From assembly GCF_902459775.1 (NCBI RefSeq), contig NZ_CABPSQ010000005.1, positions 124,001 to 188,000 on the forward strand: a stretch of 64,000 bases of DNA. The letters are read 5' to 3'. Positions 58,304 to 64,000 of this stretch are shown here, one piece after another. This DNA comes from Pandoraea captiosa (GTDB lineage: Bacteria > Pseudomonadota > Gammaproteobacteria > Burkholderiales > Burkholderiaceae). Under the pieces are notes generated by a model, which worked only from the letters and a program-made list of their open reading frames with translations, was not told where the DNA came from and ran no database searches. Within the stretch, counting starts at the first letter, position 1. Each line of letters starts with the position of its first letter. The position numbers and the translations under genes were made by a program.

Positions 58304-59335
58304 ATGACAACGCAACAGCCCATTCTCACTGCCGACGCCATTCTCGAGCGCGGCCTGAAGAACCTTTGGTACCCGATTTGCCCGTCGCACATGATCGGCC
58401 GTGAGCCTGTCTCGCTGCGCCGTCTGGGCAAGAAGCTGGTGTTCTGGCGCGATCAGGACAACAAGGTGCACGCGCTCGACGACCATTGTCCGCACCGTGG
58501 CGCGCCGCTGTCGAAAGGCATCGTGATGGGCGATCGCATCGCCTGCGGCTATCACGGCGTGCAAGTGCGCTGCGACGGCACGGTCACGCGCGTGCCGGGT
58601 AGCCCGGGCTGCAAGCTCGAAGGCTCGCGCCCGACGCAGGCGTATCACATCATCGAGCGCAACGACGCCGTCTGGCTGTACAACGCGACCGAGAACATCG
58701 ACACGCCGCCGCCGCTCGTGCTGCCGGCGGAGCTCGACGCCGACGGCGAGTTCTCGTCGTTCCTGTGCTACACGGAGTGGAAGGGCGACTATCGTTACGT
58801 GCTCGATAACGTGATGGACCCCATGCACGGCACGTACCTGCACAAGCAGTCGCACTCGATGGCCGAAGGCGACAACACCGCCGCATTCCGTATTCGCGAT
58901 ACCGACCGTGGCTTCGTCTTCGAGAAGGAAGGCCAGCGCGACGTGAACTTCGACTGGACCGAGTGGGCGGACACCGGTACGCACTGGATGCGTCTGGAGA
59001 TTCCGTACCCGAAGACCGGTGGCCCGGGGGGCAACTTCGTCATCGTGGGCAGCTACACGCCGATCTCGCCCACGCTGGCCGCCGTGTTCCACTGGCGCTG
59101 CCGCAAGCTCGACGGCTGGCAGCGCGACACGTGGCGCTTCCTGTATCGCAACCGTCTCGAAGCGCGCCACTGGGCCGTGCTGGAACAGGACCGCGTGATG
59201 CTCGAAGACATGGAGCCGGATGCCAACCAGCACGAGCACCTGTATCAGCACGACATGGGCATCGTGCGTTTGCGTCGCCACCTGAAGAATCTGGCGAAGG
59301 CGGAGCTCGAACGCATGCAACAGGGCAAGGCCTAA
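58304..59335 (+). CDS. Rieske non-heme iron oxygenase, oxygenase component
   Basis: A 343-residue oxygenase. The Rieske motif is Cys62-x-His64 (DDHCPHRGAPLSKG) with Cys81-x2-His84 (CGYHGV). The mononuclear iron site is VMDPMHGTYLH with His175 and His180 and Asp172 or a nearby acid as bridge. Size and lack of a beta subunit place it in the phthalate/vanillate (VanA-like) group, which does dioxygenation or O/N-demethylation. Its reductase is two genes later. Confidence 0.93.
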   Translation: MTTQQPILTADAILERGLKNLWYPICPSHMIGREPVSLRRLGKKLVFWRDQDNKVHALDDHCPHRGAPLSKGIVMGDRIACGYHGVQVRCDGTVTRVPGSPGCKLEGSRPTQAYHIIERNDAVWLYNATENIDTPPPLVLPAELDADGEFSSFLCYTEWKGDYRYVLDNVMDPMHGTYLHKQSHSMAEGDNTAAFRIRDTDRGFVFEKEGQRDVNFDWTEWADTGTHWMRLEIPYPKTGGPGGNFVIVGSYTPISPTLAAVFHWRCRKLDGWQRDTWRFLYRNRLEARHWAVLEQDRVMLEDMEPDANQHEHLYQHDMGIVRLRRHLKNLAKAELERMQQGKA

Positions 59336-59365
59336 GCCGTGCCAATTGACGAGACAGGACAGGCG

Positions 59366-59809
59366 ATGCAGATCGAATCCCCCATCAAGGCCGAACGCAT
59401 CCGTGCGCAGGCGGTGCCGGATCTGGGCACCGCAACGTGGACCAACGGCATTCGCTTCGGCAATGAAATCCTGATGTCGGGCATGACGGCCCATCCCGCG
59501 ACGCGCGACGCGCAAAAACCGCTGACGACCTACGAGCAGACGCTGGTGGTGCTGGGCAAGATCCGCGCGCTGGTCGAAGCCGGGGGCGGTAGCCTCGCCA
59601 ACGTCTACAAGCTGGTGGTGTACGTGACCGACATTGCCGACAAGGACGAAGTCGGTCGTGCACGCCGCGAGTTCTTTGCGGACGTGGCGGCAAACGGCGG
59701 TGCGTATCCGTGCTCCACGCTCGTGCAGGTAAGCGGTCTGGTGTTTCCGGAACTGCGCGTGGAGATCGAGGCATTTGCGCGTCTCGACATCGATCTGTCC
59801 GCGGCGTGA
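59366..59809 (+). CDS. RidA/YjgF-family imine deaminase
   Basis: A 147-residue RidA-like protein. ILMSGMTAHPATRDAQKPL near residue 35, then VYKLVVYVTDIADKDEVGRA and YPCSTLVQVSGLVFPELRVE with the conserved Arg and Glu. RidA proteins hydrolyse enamines or imines to ketones; 2-aminomuconate deaminases belong here too. ATG at 59366 has AGGACAGG upstream. Located between oxygenase and reductase it likely acts on a nitrogen-bearing intermediate. Confidence 0.87.
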   Translation: MQIESPIKAERIRAQAVPDLGTATWTNGIRFGNEILMSGMTAHPATRDAQKPLTTYEQTLVVLGKIRALVEAGGGSLANVYKLVVYVTDIADKDEVGRARREFFADVAANGGAYPCSTLVQVSGLVFPELRVEIEAFARLDIDLSAA

Positions 59810-59854
59810 GCGGCGCGGACATCAGGAAAATCAGCAACATCAGAGAGCGGCGTT

Positions 59855-60817
59855 ATGAGCAAGTCAAACCTGTCGGCAATGGTGCGCACGCTTCGCTATG
59901 AAGCGGCAGGCATCATGAGCATCGAACTCGTGCCTGTGGCGGGCAGCGCACCGTTTCCGGACTTCACGCCCGGCGCGCACATCGATCTGCATTTGCCGAG
60001 CGGGCTGGTGCGCAGCTACTCGCTCGTCAATGCGCCGGGCGAGCCGAATCGCTACGTGCTCGGCATTCTGGCGGACCCGAAGAGTCGCGGTGGCTCGCGT
60101 TTCATTCACGACAACTTCCGTGTCGGCATGACACTGGACATCTCCGCGCCGCGCAATCACTTCGAACTCGACGAAACGGCACAGCACACGGTGCTGGTCG
60201 CGGGCGGCATCGGTGTCACGCCGATTCTGTGCATGTATCGCCGTCTGCGTTCGCTGGGGCGCAGCGTCAAGTTGATGTACTGCGCGCGCACGTCGCCTCA
60301 GGCCGCATTCGTGGAGGAGTTGAATGCGCTGGGTGGCGACATTACGTACCACTTCGACGATCAGCACGACGGCAAGCCGGCGTCGCTCGCGGCGTTTCTG
60401 GCGGATCAACCCGCTGGCACGCATGCGTACTGCTGCGGCCCGGGCGTGATGCTCGACGCCTTCGAAGCGGCTTGTGCCGACGTGGGAATCGCGAACGTTC
60501 ACATCGAACGTTTTGCCGCAGCGCCCGACGCGCCCCCGCCGGCGACGTCGGAGGGCTATGTCGTGACGCTGGCGAAGTCGGGCCGGGAGGTCGCCGTGCC
60601 TGCCGGTGCGACGTTGCTCGACACGCTGATCGCCGCAGGCGTCGACGCCGAGCACAGCTGCATGGAAGGCGTGTGCGGTGCGTGCGAGACACGCGTGCTC
60701 GAAGGCTGTCCAGATCATCGCGACTCGGTGCTGAGCGCGTCCGAGCGTGCGTCGAACAAAGTGATGATGATTTGTGTGTCGGGTTGCAAAGGCGACCGTC
60801 TGACGCTGGATCTTTGA
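59855..60817 (+). CDS. Phthalate-dioxygenase-type reductase (FMN, NAD, 2Fe-2S)
   Basis: A 320-residue electron carrier. The order is FMN domain (RSYSLVNAPGEPNRYVLGIL near 51), NAD domain (VLVAGGIGVTPILCMYRRLR near 112) and carboxy-terminal plant-type ferredoxin with Cys-x4-Cys-x2-Cys (HSCMEGVCGACETRV) plus a late Cys in MICVSGCKGD. It passes electrons from NADH to the Rieske oxygenase, a class IA two-component system. Confidence 0.93.
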   Translation: MSKSNLSAMVRTLRYEAAGIMSIELVPVAGSAPFPDFTPGAHIDLHLPSGLVRSYSLVNAPGEPNRYVLGILADPKSRGGSRFIHDNFRVGMTLDISAPRNHFELDETAQHTVLVAGGIGVTPILCMYRRLRSLGRSVKLMYCARTSPQAAFVEELNALGGDITYHFDDQHDGKPASLAAFLADQPAGTHAYCCGPGVMLDAFEAACADVGIANVHIERFAAAPDAPPPATSEGYVVTLAKSGREVAVPAGATLLDTLIAAGVDAEHSCMEGVCGACETRVLEGCPDHRDSVLSASERASNKVMMICVSGCKGDRLTLDL

Positions 60818-60859
60818 TCGCCCGACCCGAACCCATTACCCGAGACACCCGAGACTGTC

Positions 60860-61831
60860 ATGACGATTCTTGGCATCGAACAAATCACTTACGGGGTCAC
60901 GGACCTCGACACCTGCCGTCGGTTTCTCGCCGACTGGGGCCTGACCGAAGTCGCGCTCGACGCCAACGGTGCGCGTTTCGAAACGCTCAACGGTTGCCGC
61001 GTGCTGGCCGTGCGTCACGACGATCCGTCGCTGCCGCCTGCCATGGAAGACGGACCGACGCTGCGCGAAGTCACGTGGGGCGTGACGACGGCCGAGGAAG
61101 TCGCGGCCATTGCCGACCGTCTGGCAGGGCAGCCGGGCTATTTCTTCCAGGACGGTGCGACTGGCTGCATCGATCCGAACGGCCTGGCGGTGCGCGTCGA
61201 AGTCACGACCAAACGCGCGGTGGACGTGCAGGGCGCGCCCACCAACCCGTGGGGACTGCCGGCGCAGCGCGTGAACACGCCGAGCCCGGTGTACGAGCGT
61301 GCGCAACCCATCGAGGTCGGTCACGTCGTGTTCTTCACGAATGCGCTGGCCGCGACGCAGAAGTTCTATGAGGAAAAACTCGGCTTCGAGCTGTCGGATC
61401 GTTATCCGGACCGTGGCGCATTCATGCGCTGCGCACCGCACGGCGGTCACCACGACCTGTTCCTGCTGGCGCTGCCCAACGGCAAGCGCGGCCTCAACCA
61501 TGTGGCGTTCACGGTGCGCGACATTCACGAGGTGTTCGGCGGCGGCATGCATATCGACCGCTGCGGCTGGGAGACGCAACTGGGGCCGGGGCGTCACCCG
61601 ATCTCATCGGCGTATTTCTGGTACTTCAAGAACCCGTGCGGCGCGCTCATCGAGTATTACGCGGACGAAGACATCCTCACACCCGAATGGCAGCCGCGCG
61701 ACTTCGAGCCGGGGCCCACGGTGTTTGCGGAATGGGCGGTCGATGGTGGACTGGATGGCAACACGCGTCGCCAGAAGAAGGGCGGAGAAGCGCCGAGCGG
61801 CAAGTTCATGACCGACACGGCCAAGCGCTGA
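60860..61831 (+). CDS. Extradiol dioxygenase-like VOC protein
   Basis: A 323-residue two-domain vicinal oxygen chelate protein. Metal ligands His155 (VGHVVFF), His214 (GLNHVAF) and Glu265 (ALIEYYADE) have the spacing of BphC (146, 210, 260). His198 (GGHHDLF), His246 (GRHPISSAY) and a Tyr near 252 match its acid-base residues. The first domain is degenerate. It should cleave a catechol ring next to the hydroxyls. It is the last gene before a terminator. Confidence 0.85.
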   Translation: MTILGIEQITYGVTDLDTCRRFLADWGLTEVALDANGARFETLNGCRVLAVRHDDPSLPPAMEDGPTLREVTWGVTTAEEVAAIADRLAGQPGYFFQDGATGCIDPNGLAVRVEVTTKRAVDVQGAPTNPWGLPAQRVNTPSPVYERAQPIEVGHVVFFTNALAATQKFYEEKLGFELSDRYPDRGAFMRCAPHGGHHDLFLLALPNGKRGLNHVAFTVRDIHEVFGGGMHIDRCGWETQLGPGRHPISSAYFWYFKNPCGALIEYYADEDILTPEWQPRDFEPGPTVFAEWAVDGGLDGNTRRQKKGGEAPSGKFMTDTAKR

Positions 61832-61913
61832 GTCAGCGCAATTCAAAGTCGCGGCACGCGTCTGCGCAAGCGTTGTAGCGAGCGCGCCGTCTCCGGGGGG
61901 AGCGGCGCGGCAC

Positions 61914-61954
61914 GAGGGGGCATGCGTTATGAGCGTAGCGCATTGCCCCCTTTT
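61914..61954 (+). terminator. Terminator at the end of the catabolic operon
   Basis: GGGGGCATGCG pairs with CGCATTGCCCCC (one bulged T), then TTTT. It lies 83-123 bp after the last operon stop and ahead of the convergent peroxidase gene. Confidence 0.8.
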
Positions 61955-61985
61955 GCATGTCGCGCGGCGGCAAGACGTTGTGTAT

Positions 61986-62531
61986 TTACTTCGCGAGTTC
62001 GGCGTCGATGGCGGCGAGCAGGCGCGGATCGTCGGCCTTCACGTCCGGCGAGAAACGGCCCACGACCTGACCGTTGCGGCCGATCAGGAACTTCTCGAAA
62101 TTCCACAGCACGTCGGCGGGATTGTCACGCTCGACGCCGAAGCCCTTCAGGCGCTCGCGGAACGGGCCTTCACCGGTCGCTTCCGGCTTGGCGTCGACGA
62201 GTGCGCTGTAGAGCGGGTGACGATCGTCGCCCAGCACGGAAATCTTGGCAAACAGCGGGAAGGTGACGTTGTACTGCGTGGTGCAGAAGTCGAGGATTTC
62301 GGCATCCGTGCCCGGCTCCTGCCCCTTGAAGTTGTTCGCGGGGAATGCCAGCACTTCGAGCCCGGCGGCACGCTTGTCCTCGTACAGACGCTCGAGCCCT
62401 TCGTATTGCGGCGTGAGACCGCACTTCGAGGCGACGTTCACGACCAGTCGTACTTTGCCGGCATACTCGCCGAGCGTGGCTGCCGTGCCGTCGATACGAT
62501 TGACGGCGATGGTTTCGATTTGGGTACTCAT
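61986..62531 (-). CDS. Glutathione peroxidase (Cys type)
   Basis: A 181-residue thiol peroxidase. The catalytic Cys in VVNVASKCGLTPQYEGL near residue 36, FPANNFKGQEPGTDAEI near 76 and the Trp in VLWNFEKFLIGRNG near 138. It is a Cys, not a selenocysteine, enzyme and reduces peroxides with thioredoxin or glutathione in the cytoplasm. The ATG at 62531 is the family start; an upstream extension to 62816 has no similarity. Confidence 0.92.
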   Translation of the reverse strand: MSTQIETIAVNRIDGTAATLGEYAGKVRLVVNVASKCGLTPQYEGLERLYEDKRAAGLEVLAFPANNFKGQEPGTDAEILDFCTTQYNVTFPLFAKISVLGDDRHPLYSALVDAKPEATGEGPFRERLKGFGVERDNPADVLWNFEKFLIGRNGQVVGRFSPDVKADDPRLLAAIDAELAK

Positions 62532-62749
62532 GAAAATTTTCCTGTCGTGGGATGGGCCGGAGAATGGCCTTGGGTGGAAGAGAGCGCTTCGGGGCGTTCG
62601 GCGAGTGTAGCCGAAGCCCGGCGAGCTTGCTCGGAGGAGAGGTGGCGGCATGATGGCGCGGGCGTCGCCACCGTCACCGCGCCGCCGCGCCACCTCGCCA
62701 CCTCGCCGCCTCGTCGTTGCCTCGCTGCCTCGCTGTGCGCAGTCCGGCG

Positions 62750-63706
62750 TCAGTGAGCGTTGCTGTCGAGCAGGTCGCGGGTGCGCTGCCCGAACGCGCT
62801 GGGTGTGTCCCCGCACCAGCGTTTGAACGCGCGCGAGAAGGCTTTCTCCGAGGTGTAGCCCACTTTATCCGCCACTTCGGCCACGCGCAGGGTACGCGTG
62901 GTCAATGCCTCGGCGGCCAGATGCATGCGCACGCCGCTCAGATGCGTCATCGGAGCGGTGCCCACGAGCGCGGTGAAGCGCGCGACGAAACGCGAGCGTG
63001 ACATGCCGGCCAGCTCGGCCAACTGGCGCACATCCCAAGGCGCGGCCGGGTCGCGATGGATCGCGAGCACCGCGCGGCCCACTTGCTTGTCCAGCAACCC
63101 CTTGAGCCAGTGCGCGCCTACGCGTTCGTTTTGCAGGACGTGCGCGCGCACCATCTGGACACACAGCACGTCCGACAGTCGCGCGGCGGCGATCATCCAG
63201 CCGGGTTTGCATTCCATCGACTCTTCGATGAAGTTCTGCAACGTCGCTTTCAACCACGGGGCGACGGCCGGGTCGTCCTGTCGTATGTGAATCACGGCGG
63301 GAAGGATCGCGAAGATCGGGTGGCGGTGCGCCGATGCGAACCCCACGATCGCCGTGTGCAGCTCGCACGTCGGTCCCTCGGCCCCGACGACCATGGCCAG
63401 CGGCGTGTCGGAGCGCGGCGTGATGCCGCGCTCGGCCAGCAAGTCGTTGAACGGCACCGCCGGGACGTCCGGTGTGCTGGACATCCGATGCGCACTGCCG
63501 TGCGGCAGCAGAACGACATCGCCCTCGCGCACCAGCACCGGCGCCTCTCCTTCGACGTGCAGCCAGCACGACGCCCCGCGACAGATCCGGAAGGGAATGC
63601 CCTGTACGGCCTCCTTATCGAACGCCCACGGGGCGTGCAGCGTGAAATGGCCGGTGACGACGGCTGTGGCGTGCACATCCGCCAGCACTTCGCTTAGTTG
63701 ATCCAT
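62750..63706 (-). CDS. AraC-family regulator with cupin-like amino domain
   Basis: A 318-residue regulator. An AraC_binding_2/cupin amino half (RICRGASCWLHVEGEAPVLV then DVVLLPHGSAHRM) and two HTHs in the last 100 residues (DVRQLAELAGMSRSRFVARF and EVADKVGYTSEKAFSRAFKR). It is divergent from the partial Rieske gene on the right, 165 bp apart, and is likely its regulator. ATG at 63706 chosen over 63769. Confidence 0.9.
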   Translation of the reverse strand: MDQLSEVLADVHATAVVTGHFTLHAPWAFDKEAVQGIPFRICRGASCWLHVEGEAPVLVREGDVVLLPHGSAHRMSSTPDVPAVPFNDLLAERGITPRSDTPLAMVVGAEGPTCELHTAIVGFASAHRHPIFAILPAVIHIRQDDPAVAPWLKATLQNFIEESMECKPGWMIAAARLSDVLCVQMVRAHVLQNERVGAHWLKGLLDKQVGRAVLAIHRDPAAPWDVRQLAELAGMSRSRFVARFTALVGTAPMTHLSGVRMHLAAEALTTRTLRVAEVADKVGYTSEKAFSRAFKRWCGDTPSAFGQRTRDLLDSNAH

Positions 63707-63871
63707 GGCGTCTCGCTCGTTCTTGTGGGGGCTGCCGCCCGCATGGGGATCGAACCGGTGCGGGCGCATACGGTTGAGACGAACGGCAACTCAATTGAAT
63801 TTTGCGGTAGTTCCTTGCGCGCGTCTTGCGATCAAAAATCATCGCATTCCCCAGTCTCAGGCGAACCGATC

Positions 63872-64000
63872 ATGCTCAGTCAAGAAAAGAACAAACTCCT
63901 CACCGAAGTCGGCCCCGGCACACCGATGGGCGATTACTTGCGGCGCTACTGGCATCCGATTGCCGGCGTCTCGGAATTCGACGACAAGACGGTGCGCCCG
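63872..64000 (+). CDS. Second Rieske oxygenase (5' part only)
   Basis: The frame opens at an ATG and runs off the right edge after 43 codons. MLSQEKNKLLTEVGPGTPMG then YLRRYWHPIAGVSEF is the characteristic start of phthalate 4,5-dioxygenase-type oxygenases, ahead of the Rieske domain. It differs in sequence from the oxygenase at 58304, so this locus is a second, AraC-controlled ring-oxidation unit. Confidence 0.85.
   Translation, partial: MLSQEKNKLLTEVGPGTPMGDYLRRYWHPIAGVSEFDDKTVRP

Overview
The window is GC-rich DNA from a Gram-negative bacterium, almost certainly a member of the Burkholderiales. A Pandoraea or Burkholderia-type genome fits best. The supporting signs are a glucokinase fused to a HexR-type regulator, a RibBX-type riboflavin protein with a degenerate GTP cyclohydrolase II half, a DUF4148 periplasmic protein, a Burkholderia-style general porin, and many catabolic operons under LysR, IclR and AraC control. 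The genus is an inference. No rRNA, tRNA, CRISPR array or insertion sequence was recognised.

Layout, left to right. (1) 1-2 kb: ribBX-ribH-nusB on the minus strand, with nusB cut by the window edge. (2) 2-3 kb: an ArsR repressor and SRPBCC protein pair. (3) 3-8 kb: a complete branched-chain amino acid type ABC transporter, livK-livH-livM-livG-livF, with a strong hairpin between livK and livH. (4) 8.4-11.3 kb: a LysR regulator divergent from a three-gene tautomerase-hydratase-decarboxylase operon, the lower part of a meta-cleavage pathway. (5) 11.4-17.3 kb: ribD, two TPM-domain proteins, lemA, hemL, rnk and a PAP2 phosphatase. (6) 17.5-20.9 kb: a P-type Mg2+ ATPase preceded by a long leader that carries a Ser-rich leader peptide, an attenuator-like terminator and a second small ORF. 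(7) 21-23 kb: an orphan HTH protein, a DapA-family lyase and a small unknown. (8) 23-33.5 kb: a sugar acid / Entner-Doudoroff block. edd is divergent from zwf-pgl-glk/hexR with a perfect HexR-type operator between them. A MarR regulator, dodecin, AMP nucleosidase and a GntP gluconate permease follow.

(9) 33.5-38 kb: an Hsp70-like protein, a DHA2-type MFS exporter and an atypical cytochrome P450, with several short tandem repeats. (10) 38-40.4 kb: an AT-richer patch with a truncated gene remnant, an ankyrin-repeat lipoprotein and an ArsR-like regulator. (11) 40.4-44.7 kb: a DUF4148 protein, an outer-membrane barrel made of two similar halves, an IclR regulator and an FAD aromatic monooxygenase.

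(12) 45-61.8 kb: the most interesting part, an almost uninterrupted plus-strand catabolic cluster. It contains a porin, an SsuABC/TauABC-type ABC transporter, two SDRs, a cupin, an alpha/beta hydrolase, an IclR regulator, a ThDP-dependent decarboxylase-like enzyme, an aspartate dehydrogenase-like enzyme, an aldehyde dehydrogenase, two small unknown proteins, a Rieske oxygenase with its own reductase, a RidA-family deaminase and an extradiol-type VOC dioxygenase. The porin gene and the ABC-led operon share a near-identical 32-bp operator, which suggests one regulon under the internal IclR protein. The substrate cannot be read from the sequence. The enzyme set implies uptake, ring hydroxylation, dehydrogenation, extradiol cleavage and hydrolysis, plus nitrogen handling. 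(13) 62-64 kb: a glutathione peroxidase, and an AraC regulator divergent from a second Rieske oxygenase cut by the right edge.
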